Of a stretch of DNA of 20,810 nt, positions 1-7,487 are shown piece after piece. Position numbers and translations under genes: made by a program. Source of the DNA: Flavobacterium sp. (GTDB lineage: Bacteria; Bacteroidota; Bacteroidia; Flavobacteriales; Flavobacteriaceae); the NCBI GenBank assembly GCA_030153045.1, contig JASLID010000097.1, forward strand, positions 1 to 20,810. Reading direction: 5' to 3'. The notes beneath the pieces were generated by a model, which was not told the origin of the DNA, searched no databases, and saw nothing but the letters and a program-made list of their open reading frames with translations. Every line of letters begins with the position of its first letter. Position 1 is the stretch's first letter.

Positions 1-87
1 TAATTTACCATTAAGAAATTAAGGTAATTTAGTTTTAGGCTCTCAAATAATCCTTTTCAAGGTTCAGAACCTTGACAAAGAGAAAAT

Positions 88-113
88 AAAAAAACCGGAA
101 GAATATCTTCCGG
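88..113 (-). terminator. Rho-independent terminator of lysS
   Basis: Read on the minus strand, the arms at 95-102 and 106-113 (CCGGAAGA and its complement) form a perfect 8-bp GC-rich stem with a 3-nt loop, followed by seven T residues (88-94). It begins about 23 nt beyond the lysS stop codon, the expected place for the end of that transcript. Confidence 0.9.
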
Positions 114-136
114 CTTATCATTGTATTGTTATAGTA

Positions 137-1837
137 TTAAACCATTTTAATCAATAGAACCTCATCTACTTTTTCAACTTTCACTAAGTTGTTTTTCGTA
201 AGGTTTTTAATAGCTTTATCCCATTTCTTACCAGATAGTTGGCTTTTATCTTTTACATCAGCTAATGGAGTTGCTTCTTCACCAGCACTTACGATTTCGA
301 TAATAGCTTTTTCATCCTCGTTTAATTCAAGTTTAGGTTCTGTTTTCTCCGGACGCATTTGCGGGAAGAATAATACCTCCTGAATAGAAGGATTATTAGT
401 AAGGAACATAATTAATCTATCCATACCGATACCCAAACCTGATGTTGGCGGCATACCATATTCTAATGCTCTCAGGAAGTCTTCATCGATAAACTGACCT
501 GCTTCATCATCTCCCTTTTCAGAAAGTCTAAGCTGATCTTCAAAACGTTCTCTCTGATCGATTGGATCATTAAGCTCTGAATACGCATTAGCAATCTCCT
601 TACCACAAACCATTAGTTCGAAACGCTCGGTTAAGCCTTCCTGACTTCTGTGTTTTTTAGTTAGCGGAGACATTTCTACAGGATAGTCTGTAATGAAAGT
701 TGGCTGAATAAAGTTACCCTCACATTTCTCACCAAAGATTTCATCGATAAGTTTTCCTTTACCCATTGTTTCGTCAACCTCTAAGCCGATAGACTTAGCA
801 AATTCACGAAGTTCTTCTTCAGTTTTCCCGGTAATATCATAGCCTGTGTATTTCTGAATAGCTTCAGTCATCGACACTCTTGGATATGGTGCTTTGAAGT
901 CGATTTCATATTCACCAAACGTTGCTTTAGAAGTTCCGTTTACGGCAATAGCACAATGCTCTAGTAATTTCTCTGTAAAATCCATCATCCAGTTGTAGTC
1001 TTTATAAGCTACATAAATCTCCATAGCTGTAAACTCAGGATTGTGTGTTCTGTCCATTCCTTCGTTACGGAAGTTTTTCGAAAACTCATACACCCCATCA
1101 AAACCACCTACGATTAATCTTTTCAGATACAATTCGTTGGCAATTCTCATGTATAAAGGAATATCTAAACTATTGTGGTGTGTCATAAACGGACGAGCCG
1201 CTGCTCCACCAGGAATCGACTGCAAAACTGGCGTTTCCACTTCCATATAACCTGCTTCGTTGAAGAAAGTACGCATAGCAGTAAATAACTTAGTTCTCTT
1301 CATAAAAACCTCTTTCACTTGAGGATTTACTACTAAATCAACATAACGCATACGGTAACGTAATTCCGGATCAACAAAAGCGTCAAATACATTGCCTTCG
1401 TCATCTGTTTTTGGTAATGGCAATGGACGTAATGTTTTACTCAAAAAAGTAAAGTTAGAAACACGAATACATTTAGCGCCTACTTGAGTCGTAAATAATT
1501 CGCCTTCAATTCCTATAAAATCCCCTAAATCGGTTAATTTTTTAAAAACAGTATTGTATAACGTTTTATCATCGCCTTCGCAAATCACATCACGATTAAA
1601 ATACGCCTGAATTCTACCTTCGCTATCTTGCAATTCGGCAAAACAAGCTTTTCCTTGGTCACGAACACTCATTAAACGGCCAGCTACAATCACTTTCTTG
1701 CCTTCTTCAAAAGCGTCCTTTATCTGTTTCGACGTGTGGTTCACGGGAAACAAATTTGCTGGATACGGATTGATGCCAAGTTCTCTCAACTTGCTCAATT
1801 TCTCTCTTCTGATGATTTCTTGTTCTGAAAGTTGCAT
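137..1837 (-). CDS. lysS: Lysyl-tRNA synthetase, class II, with C-terminal extension
   Basis: This cytoplasmic enzyme charges tRNA-Lys with lysine using ATP. The 566-residue product has an N-terminal OB-fold anticodon-binding domain (about residues 45-135) and a class II catalytic core. Motif 2 is seen as FRNEGMDRTHNPEF (256-269) and motif 3 as GLGIGMDRLIMF (467-478). The stretch VCGKEIANAYSELNDP (410-425) is also typical of LysRS. E. coli LysS is about 505 residues; here roughly 60 residues follow the core (about 505-566), charged and ending in LLIKMV, possibly a small helical or winged domain, as I believe is common in Bacteroidota LysRS. The ATG start lies 23 nt downstream of a strong -7 box with no Shine-Dalgarno, normal for this phylum. 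The gene stands alone between its own promoter and terminator. The function is secure; only the role of the tail is unknown. Confidence 0.97.
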   Translation of the reverse strand: MQLSEQEIIRREKLSKLRELGINPYPANLFPVNHTSKQIKDAFEEGKKVIVAGRLMSVRDQGKACFAELQDSEGRIQAYFNRDVICEGDDKTLYNTVFKKLTDLGDFIGIEGELFTTQVGAKCIRVSNFTFLSKTLRPLPLPKTDDEGNVFDAFVDPELRYRMRYVDLVVNPQVKEVFMKRTKLFTAMRTFFNEAGYMEVETPVLQSIPGGAAARPFMTHHNSLDIPLYMRIANELYLKRLIVGGFDGVYEFSKNFRNEGMDRTHNPEFTAMEIYVAYKDYNWMMDFTEKLLEHCAIAVNGTSKATFGEYEIDFKAPYPRVSMTEAIQKYTGYDITGKTEEELREFAKSIGLEVDETMGKGKLIDEIFGEKCEGNFIQPTFITDYPVEMSPLTKKHRSQEGLTERFELMVCGKEIANAYSELNDPIDQRERFEDQLRLSEKGDDEAGQFIDEDFLRALEYGMPPTSGLGIGMDRLIMFLTNNPSIQEVLFFPQMRPEKTEPKLELNEDEKAIIEIVSAGEEATPLADVKDKSQLSGKKWDKAIKNLTKNNLVKVEKVDEVLLIKMV

Positions 1838-1860
1838 AATTGTAATTTATTTTAAGCGTG

Positions 1861-1891
1861 CAAAGATAGTTATAATTTGAAAATGAGCCAA
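1861..1891 (-). promoter_or_regulatory. lysS promoter (TTG-N20-TATCTTTG)
   Basis: On the minus strand a perfect Bacteroidota -7 box, TATCTTTG (1861-1868), is preceded by TTG (1889-1891) at a spacing of 20 nt. The expected start of transcription is near 1855, giving a short leader of about 18 nt. The -33 region overlaps A/T-rich direct repeats (AATTTGAAAA at 1874 and 1890). Confidence 0.8.
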
Positions 1892-1909
1892 TTTGAAAAT
1901 TTGAAAATG
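1874..1909. repeat. Short direct repeats AATTTGAAAA upstream of lysS
   Basis: AATTTGAAAATG (1874-1885) recurs as AATTTGAAAA followed by TTTGAAAATG (1890-1909), giving three TTTGAAAA units in 36 nt. The array covers the -33 region of the lysS promoter. Similar low-complexity arrays occur between flavobacterial genes as far as I recall. No function can be assigned. Confidence 0.55.
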
Positions 1910-1958
1910 TTTTTAATTTTTTGGAGCGAATGTTTTGGGTTTTTTTGCAATCTGTTTT

Positions 1959-2018
1959 CCTGCTGTTTGCTTTATCTTTTTCTTCTAGAAAAAGGATATC
2001 GCTTCCATCAGGGCTAAA
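1959..2018. repeat. REP-like intergenic hairpin, copy A
   Basis: An imperfect palindrome: left arm ATCTTTTTCT (1974-1983), 3-nt loop, right arm AGAAAAAGGAT (1987-1997), pairing over 10 bp with one bulged G (1995). Flanking CCTG (1959-1962) can pair with CAGG (2009-2012). The core GCTTTATCTTTT ... AAAAGGATATCGC and the trailing GCTAAAA recur at copy B (12955-13040) with the same bulge but a different loop. It lies between the lysS promoter and the promoter of the lipoprotein gene. It resembles dispersed palindromic repeats of flavobacterial genomes (from memory, not searched). Confidence 0.65.
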
Positions 2019-2032
2019 AAGCAAACTTTTTG

Positions 2033-2040
2033 TACTTTTG
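2033..2040 (+). promoter_or_regulatory. Promoter -7 box TACTTTTG for the lipoprotein-lipB pair
   Basis: TACTTTTG matches the TAnnTTTG consensus and lies 17 nt before the ATG at 2058. No convincing TTG is seen at the -33 position, where the end of the REP-like hairpin lies. It probably drives both the lipoprotein gene and lipB. Confidence 0.6.
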
Positions 2041-2057
2041 GGAAAAATTAAATAAAA

Positions 2058-2795
2058 ATGAAAAAAATACTATTACTATTAGTTTCAATAATCACTTTAA
2101 CGAGTTGCACCTTTACCGAAGAAATCACCATCAATCCTGACGGTACCGGAAAATATAATTTAAACATGGATGGTTCTAGCTTAATGGCTATGATGCCTAA
2201 GGATTCTCTTAAAAATGAAAAAAACATAGATTCGGTTTTTTCTTTCAAAGAAATGTTTGAAGCAAAAAAAGACAGTATTGCTAAACTTTCTAAAGAAGAA
2301 CAAGAAAAAATAAAGAATTTGGAAAAATTCGACATGCGAATGAAAATGAATTACGATACGAAAGAATTTCTATTTTCAATGAATACGCTTTTCAATTCGG
2401 TTACCGAATTGCAAGATGTAATGAATGACATGAGTCAGATGCAAAAAATGAATAAAGGATCGCAACAACAAAATCCAATGGGAGATATTGGGAATATTGC
2501 AAATAATGGTTCTAAAATTAATTATGCTTATAATGGAAAAAAATTCACCAGAAAAGCAATTATTGATAAAGAGGCTTTAAAAAAAATAGATAATGATTCG
2601 TTAGATTCGTATCAAATGATTTTCGAGTCTTCAAAATATGTTATTAAGTACCATTTTCCAAAAGCGGTTAAAAAAGTTTCTAATCCTTCGGCATTATTTT
2701 CTGAAGACAGAAAAACCATTACCATAGAATATTCTTTTAACGAATATTTGAAAGAACCTGAAAAATTAAATTTTGAAGTAGATTTCGTAAAATAA
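2058..2795 (+). CDS. Putative lipoprotein of unknown function
   Basis: I do not recognise a named family. The 245-residue product starts with a lipoprotein signal peptide: two lysines, a hydrophobic stretch, and a lipobox ending LTSC with the modified cysteine at residue 17. After it comes EEITINPDGTGKYNLNMD, a pattern of strand-forming residues around PDGTG reminiscent of LppM-like (DUF3153) lipoproteins, although that is only a resemblance. The middle (about 65-155) is lysine-, glutamate- and methionine-rich, probably helical, with a Q/N-rich linker. The C-terminal third looks like beta structure. Few acidic residues directly follow the cysteine, so a periplasm-facing location is as likely as the cell surface. 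It is 7 nt upstream of lipB and probably cotranscribed with it. Confidence 0.75.
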   Translation: MKKILLLLVSIITLTSCTFTEEITINPDGTGKYNLNMDGSSLMAMMPKDSLKNEKNIDSVFSFKEMFEAKKDSIAKLSKEEQEKIKNLEKFDMRMKMNYDTKEFLFSMNTLFNSVTELQDVMNDMSQMQKMNKGSQQQNPMGDIGNIANNGSKINYAYNGKKFTRKAIIDKEALKKIDNDSLDSYQMIFESSKYVIKYHFPKAVKKVSNPSALFSEDRKTITIEYSFNEYLKEPEKLNFEVDFVK

Positions 2796-2802
2796 ATTTC
2801 AA

Positions 2803-3501
2803 ATGAACAAAAAAGTCCAACTTCAAGATTTAGGAAAAAAAGATTATAAAGTAACTTGGGATTTTCAAGAAGCCCTTTTTGCTAAAATTGTTGACATAAA
2901 AATTAGCAATAGGAGAGAGGAACGTGAAGATGAAACACCAAACTATTTTTTATATGTAGAACATCCACATGTGTATACTTTGGGGAAAAGTGGTGATATG
3001 TCGAATTTACTCCTTTCCGAAAAACAACTAGAAGCCAAAGGTGCCACTTTTCACAAAATCAATCGTGGTGGTGATATTACCTATCATGGTCCTGGTCAAA
3101 TTGTAGGTTATCCTATTTTGGATTTGGAAAACTTTTTTACCGATATTCATAAGTATTTGCGTTTCTTGGAAGAAGCTATCATTTTGACCTTGGCCGAGTA
3201 TAATATTATAGGCACAAGAAGTGAAGGTGAAACGGGTGTTTGGTTGGGTGTTGGAACTCCATTTGCAAGAAAAATATGTGCGTTGGGTGTTCGTGCTTCC
3301 CGTTGGGTAACCATGCATGGATTTGCCTTAAATGTGAATGCAGATTTGGGTTATTTTGACAATATTATTCCTTGTGGAATTAAAGGAAAAGCAGTAACGT
3401 CTTTAAATGTTGAGCTTGGTGTAGAAAGGGTTGATGAGCAAGAGGTTAAAGAAAAAATTATAAAGCATTTTACTCAATTGTTTGAAGCTAAAATGATATA
3501 A
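2803..3501 (+). CDS. lipB: Lipoyl(octanoyl) transferase LipB
   Basis: LipB moves the octanoyl group from acyl carrier protein to the lipoyl domains of 2-oxoacid dehydrogenases and the glycine cleavage system; LipA then inserts sulfur. The 232-residue length fits the family. The hallmark RGGDITYHGPGQ is at residues 88-99, the catalytic lysine is K157 in RKICALGVR, and the acyl-thioester cysteine is C191 in IPCGI. All expected active-site positions are present. The product is cytoplasmic. The gene follows the lipoprotein gene by 7 nt and has no promoter or Shine-Dalgarno of its own, so it is the second gene of that unit. Its TAA stop lies inside the shared downstream terminator. lipA is not in the window. 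Confidence 0.96.
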   Translation: MNKKVQLQDLGKKDYKVTWDFQEALFAKIVDIKISNRREEREDETPNYFLYVEHPHVYTLGKSGDMSNLLLSEKQLEAKGATFHKINRGGDITYHGPGQIVGYPILDLENFFTDIHKYLRFLEEAIILTLAEYNIIGTRSEGETGVWLGVGTPFARKICALGVRASRWVTMHGFALNVNADLGYFDNIIPCGIKGKAVTSLNVELGVERVDEQEVKEKIIKHFTQLFEAKMI

Positions 3502-3533
3502 AAAAAGGTTCGATTTGAACCTTTTTTTATATC
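3495..3533. terminator. Bidirectional terminator shared by lipB and rnhB
   Basis: A perfect 17-bp inverted repeat (3495-3511 and 3517-3533) with loop GATTT. The GGTTC/GAACC core is flanked by A7 on one side and T7 on the other, so it can stop transcription in both directions. The lipB stop (3499-3501) and the rnhB stop (3527-3529) are both inside its arms. Confidence 0.93.
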
Positions 3534-4126
3534 TCTAATTTTAATTGCTCAGGCAATAATCTAAACGACATTCTATGGTATTTTGTGGTGCCATATTTCT
3601 TAATAGCTTCTCTGTGTTCTTTAGTAGGATAACCTTTGTTTTTCTTCCAATTATACATCGGGAATTCCTCATGGATTTTATCCATGTATTCATCTCGATA
3701 CGTTTTAGCTAAAACTGAAGCGGCAGCTATGCTCATGTATTTCGAATCGCCTTTTACAATGCAGTTGTGTGTAATGCCATCAATTGCCTTAAATCGATTT
3801 CCGTCAACAATCAAGTGCAAGGGTGTAGGGTTTAACTTCAAAGCGCTTTCTTGCATTGCTTTTATAGATGCATTTAAAATGTTAATCTCGTCAATTATTA
3901 AAGGCTCAAGGTGTGTTACGGCAAATGAAACGGCACATTCTTCTATAATGGGTTTTAAAATTTCTCTATTTTTTTCTGATAATTGTTTTGAGTCGTTTAA
4001 AAGTTTTGATTCAAAATTTGTAGGTAAAATCACTGCTGCTGCGGTTACAGGGCCAGCAAGACAGCCACGTCCGGCTTCATCAGTTCCAGCTTCCAAATTA
4101 TTTGTTAAGAAAAAATGACTTAGCAT
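3527..4126 (-). CDS. rnhB: Ribonuclease HII
   Basis: RNase HII cleaves RNA in RNA-DNA hybrids and removes misincorporated ribonucleotides from DNA in the cytoplasm. Starting at the ATG at 4126, the product is 199 residues. The metal-binding acidic residues are D16 and E17 in DEAGRG, D108 in LIVDGN, and D127 in KGDSKY followed by SIAAASVLAK; this spacing agrees closely with E. coli RnhB. An upstream in-frame TTG at 4144 would add six residues, but it coincides with the end of a TATTTTTG -7 box (4142-4149) and is unlikely to be translated. The gene converges on lipB and is divergent from the SusC operon. Confidence 0.95.
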   Translation of the reverse strand: MLSHFFLTNNLEAGTDEAGRGCLAGPVTAAAVILPTNFESKLLNDSKQLSEKNREILKPIIEECAVSFAVTHLEPLIIDEINILNASIKAMQESALKLNPTPLHLIVDGNRFKAIDGITHNCIVKGDSKYMSIAAASVLAKTYRDEYMDKIHEEFPMYNWKKNKGYPTKEHREAIKKYGTTKYHRMSFRLLPEQLKLEI

Positions 4127-4141
4127 TAATTTAAATTTTGA

Positions 4142-4149
4142 CAAAAATA
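4142..4149 (-). promoter_or_regulatory. Promoter -7 box TATTTTTG for rnhB
   Basis: Read on the minus strand, TATTTTTG ends 15 nt before the ATG at 4126. It fits TAnnTTTG. A TTG lies only 12 nt further upstream, so the -33 element is doubtful. The position of this box argues for the ATG start over the TTG at 4144. Confidence 0.55.
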
Positions 4150-4266
4150 CAAAAAAATACGCAACCTTTTGCGATTTTCATCATCTTGATAACGAGTGTT
4201 TGACATTCTAATTATATTCTAGCCTTTTTTTTAACTTAAATAAAATTGTAATATTCCGGAGTATTA

Positions 4267-4298
4267 TTTGGTTATTTAAGAAATTATTAAGAAGTTTG
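4267..4298 (+). promoter_or_regulatory. Possible promoter of the SusC/SusD operon
   Basis: TTTG (4267-4270) is followed after 20 nt by GAAGTTTG (4291-4298), a -7 box with the conserved TTTG but lacking the leading TA. Transcription would start near 4304, leaving a leader of about 23 nt before the ATG at 4327. The rest of the 4150-4326 spacer is AT-rich, with no clear operator or hairpin. Confidence 0.4.
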
Positions 4299-4326
4299 CG
4301 GAATAACTAACTCAAATAAAATTAAT

Positions 4327-7300
4327 ATGAGATCAAAGTTCAAATGGATTTTTACGCTATTAGTAGCGTTTACAATGCAGTTTTCTTTCGCTCAGGAGAA
4401 AACTATTACTGGAGTAGTGTCTGATGCGTCAGGTCCACTACCAGGTGTTAATGTTGTGGTTAAAGGTACACAACGTGGAGTACAAACAGGTTTTGATGGA
4501 GGGTACTCTATCAAAGCGAAAGAAGGAGAGCAATTGGTTTACTCTTTCATGGGTATGAATGACGTTGTTAAGACCGTAGGTGCTGCAACTGTTATTAATA
4601 CCGTATTACAAGATGACACTAAAGTTCTTGGTGAAGTTGTTGTAAAAGCTTTGGGTATCAAAACTTCAGCTAAGTCTATTGGTTATGCCGATCAAAAGTT
4701 GAGCGGTAGTGCTTTGACTGAAGCGAGAGAAAGTAATATTTCTAATGCTTTGAGTGGTAAGATTTCAGGTGTTCAAGTTACAAATTCTTCTGGAGCTGTA
4801 GGTTCTTCTACAAGAATAGTTTTGAGAGGGGTTTCTTCTTTGACAGGTAATAACGATCCGCTTTTTGTTGTAGATGGTGTGCCTTTTGATAATACTACTA
4901 ATGGTAATGCTGATTCAGGTGGTGGTAGAGATTTACCTAATGGTATTGCTTCTATTAATCCTGATGATATTGAGTCAGTAACTGTTCTTAAGGGGCCAAG
5001 TGCTGCTGCTTTGTATGGTTTACGTGCTAGTAAAGGGGTAATTGTTATTACTACAAAATCAGGTAAAAGTCAAAAGAATTTTGGTGTAGCATTCAATTCA
5101 AACATCACTTTTTCTAATCCTTTAGTGTTGCCAAGTTATCAAAATTCATATGGTCAAGGAGCTACTTCTGACTATTTTGAATTTGTTGATGGTGCAGGTG
5201 GTGGATCAAATGATGGTGTTGATGAAAGTTGGGGGCCACAATTAGATGCTGGATTGTCTTTTGTTCAATGGGATTCTTATAAAGTTGGTGGTGCTCCACT
5301 TCCTTGGATTTCGCATAAAGATAACGTTAAAGATTTTTACGAAACTGGATTTTCAAACTCTAACAGTTTATCTTTAACTGGAGGTAATGACGTTGCTACG
5401 TTTAGATTTTCAGTAGGTAATTCTGATGATAAAGGTATGATGCCAAACACTGAATTCAAAAAATTCAATGTAACAGGTAATGGAACTCTTAAAATTGGAA
5501 AAAAATTAACTGCAGGATTAAATGTTGGTTATTATAATGACAAAAGTGGTAATTTACCAACTGTTGGATATAACAACGAAAATGCAGCGCAACAATTTAT
5601 ATGGTCAGCAAGAAATGTTAATTTTACTGACTTAAAAGATTGGAGAAACTTGCCTTTAGCTCCTGCTGGAACTCCTGCTGCTGGGACTCCAATTAACTGG
5701 AATAATAATTTCCAAAACAATCCTTACTGGGTTTTGGAGAATAACTTAAATACTTTTGACAAAGCTCGTTTTAATGGTGCTTTTAATTTAGGATATGCTT
5801 TAACTGAAAAGTTGAAATGGTCTGGTAAAGTTTCTTTGGATAACTATGATCAATTAGAAACTATCAGAAAAGCAAAAGGTACAAATTCTGTAATTGATGG
5901 ATTCTATCAAGAAATTACTAGAAGATATAAAGAGGTTAACACTGAAATGTTGTTTTCTTACAATACAAAAATTATTGAAGATTTCGGATTTAATCTTAAC
6001 GTTGGTGGAAATCAATTAAGAAGAACTCAAAGTTTATTAAACGGGTCAATTTCTGCTTTAGAATTACCAGGTTTGTATAACTTAAGTAACTTTAAGTCAG
6101 GAACTACTCCTACTTTGACAAATGCTATAGCTGAGCAAAGAATTAACTCTCTTTTTGGTTTTGGTCAAATTTCATACAAAGACTTCATTTATATTGATTT
6201 TACTGGTAGAAATGATTGGGCTTCTGTATTGCCAAAAGAAAATAACTCTTTCTTTTATCCTTCTGTAACTGCGTCTTTAGTTTTATCGGAAGCGCTTGAT
6301 ACTAAAAGTATTGGAATTGATTTGTTGAAATTAAGAGGAGGTTGGGCAAAAGTTGGATCTTTAGGACAAATTGTTCCTTATAGAATTAACACAACTTACC
6401 AATTAGAAAGTAATGGTGCATGGGGTGTACAAGCAATTGTGCCTAATGCAATATTTAACCCATTGGCTAAGCCTGAGGCTACTACTGGAGTTGAATTTGG
6501 TTTAGACTTAAATGCTTTCAACAACCGTTTACGTTTTGCAGGAACTTATTATGATCAAAAAGGTACTGATTTATTATTAAATATCCCGGTTTCTAATGCT
6601 TCAGGTTCAACTTCAAAATGGACTAATGATTCAGAAATGAAAAATAGTGGTTATGAAATTACATTAGGTGCTACAGTATTGAAAAATGATAGCTTTAGCT
6701 TTGATGTAGATTTGAACTTTGCTAAAAATACAAATGAGATCATCACTTTAGGTGATGGAGTAGATTCTCAACTTGTAGGTGGTCAATGGGGTATGAGATT
6801 AGAGAACAGACCTGGTCATGCATTTGGTGATATTGTTGGTCGTGGTTTTGAAAAAGACGCGGCAGGAAATGTTATCTATGAAAATGGTTTGCCTAAAATC
6901 GATCCAACTTATAAAGTTTTAGGTAACATTACTCCAGATTGGACAGGTGGTGCTAACTTTACAATTAAATACAAAGGATTTGATTTCAATACTCTAATTG
7001 ATGCTAAAGTAGGTGGTGATGTTCACTCTATGACTTATGCTTGGGGTAGATATGCTGGAACACTTGAAGAGACTTTAATTGGTCGTGAAGGTGGTGTCGT
7101 TGGAAACGGTGTTATGTCTGATGGAAACGGAGGATATGTAACTAATAACGTTGTTGTATCTGCAAAAGAATTTAACCAAGCTTCTTACGGTAATACTGTA
7201 GAAGAAAGTGCGATTTTTGATGCTACTTATGTGAAATTAAGACAAATGGTATTGGGTTACTCATTTCCAAGAAAATGGTTAAACGGTACTTTTATTGAAG

Positions 7301-7467
7301 ATCTTAAAATCTCTGCTGTAGGTAGAAACTTAGCTATTCTTTACAAAAAAGCTCCGCACATCGATCCAGAAACTGGATTTAGTAGTGCAAGTGCTGAACA
7401 AGGACAAGAGTTTGGACAAATTCCATCTGCTAGTACTTATGGTTTTAATGTAAACGTTAAATTTTAA
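4327..7467 (+). CDS. SusC/RagA-family TonB-linked outer-membrane receptor
   Basis: This is the channel of a Sus-type nutrient uptake system: a 22-strand outer-membrane barrel powered by TonB and capped by a SusD lipoprotein. The 1046-residue product has a signal peptide with likely cleavage after residue 22 (SFA-QE). A carboxypeptidase-regulatory-like beta-sandwich follows (about 26-100; TGVVSDASGPLPGVNVVVKG). A TonB-box-like GEVVVKALG is at 102-110. The plug domain (about 115-245) includes LRGVSSL, PLFVVDGVPF, DDIESVTVLKGPSAAALYG and GVIVITTKSGK. The rest is the barrel, ending in an aromatic/hydrophobic strand (FNVNVKF). Gly and Ala are mostly GGT and GCT, which suggests high expression. It is first of four genes with 16-22 nt gaps. 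No anti-sigma or sigma pair is adjacent, and the substrate is unknown. Confidence 0.95.
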   Translation: MRSKFKWIFTLLVAFTMQFSFAQEKTITGVVSDASGPLPGVNVVVKGTQRGVQTGFDGGYSIKAKEGEQLVYSFMGMNDVVKTVGAATVINTVLQDDTKVLGEVVVKALGIKTSAKSIGYADQKLSGSALTEARESNISNALSGKISGVQVTNSSGAVGSSTRIVLRGVSSLTGNNDPLFVVDGVPFDNTTNGNADSGGGRDLPNGIASINPDDIESVTVLKGPSAAALYGLRASKGVIVITTKSGKSQKNFGVAFNSNITFSNPLVLPSYQNSYGQGATSDYFEFVDGAGGGSNDGVDESWGPQLDAGLSFVQWDSYKVGGAPLPWISHKDNVKDFYETGFSNSNSLSLTGGNDVATFRFSVGNSDDKGMMPNTEFKKFNVTGNGTLKIGKKLTAGLNVGYYNDKSGNLPTVGYNNENAAQQFIWSARNVNFTDLKDWRNLPLAPAGTPAAGTPINWNNNFQNNPYWVLENNLNTFDKARFNGAFNLGYALTEKLKWSGKVSLDNYDQLETIRKAKGTNSVIDGFYQEITRRYKEVNTEMLFSYNTKIIEDFGFNLNVGGNQLRRTQSLLNGSISALELPGLYNLSNFKSGTTPTLTNAIAEQRINSLFGFGQISYKDFIYIDFTGRNDWASVLPKENNSFFYPSVTASLVLSEALDTKSIGIDLLKLRGGWAKVGSLGQIVPYRINTTYQLESNGAWGVQAIVPNAIFNPLAKPEATTGVEFGLDLNAFNNRLRFAGTYYDQKGTDLLLNIPVSNASGSTSKWTNDSEMKNSGYEITLGATVLKNDSFSFDVDLNFAKNTNEIITLGDGVDSQLVGGQWGMRLENRPGHAFGDIVGRGFEKDAAGNVIYENGLPKIDPTYKVLGNITPDWTGGANFTIKYKGFDFNTLIDAKVGGDVHSMTYAWGRYAGTLEETLIGREGGVVGNGVMSDGNGGYVTNNVVVSAKEFNQASYGNTVEESAIFDATYVKLRQMVLGYSFPRKWLNGTFIEDLKISAVGRNLAILYKKAPHIDPETGFSSASAEQGQEFGQIPSASTYGFNVNVKF

Positions 7468-7487
7468 TACATTAAATAAGAAAAAAA

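Noticed and set aside
1..30. TTACC-TTAA/TTAA-GGTAA hairpin with GAAA loop
   Set aside because: The stem is AT-rich with a bulge and has only a broken T-rich tail; it may end a gene outside the window but cannot be supported.
58..74. CAAGGTT/AACCTTG hairpin near the window start
   Set aside because: It is a 7-bp stem without a T-tract on either strand; the gene beyond the window edge is not visible, so no role can be assigned.
1707..2024. 105-residue minus-strand ORF overlapping the 5' end of lysS
   Set aside because: It overlaps lysS in another frame and runs through the lysS promoter and the REP-like hairpin; the product is low-complexity with no recognisable domain.
3636..4118. 160-residue plus-strand ORF antisense to rnhB
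   Set aside because: It is the mirror of a clearly conserved rnhB frame, and its composition shows no domain.
4127..4144. TTG start extending rnhB by six residues
   Set aside because: The TTG is part of the -7 box, and the ATG at 4126 gives catalytic residue numbering that agrees with E. coli RnhB.
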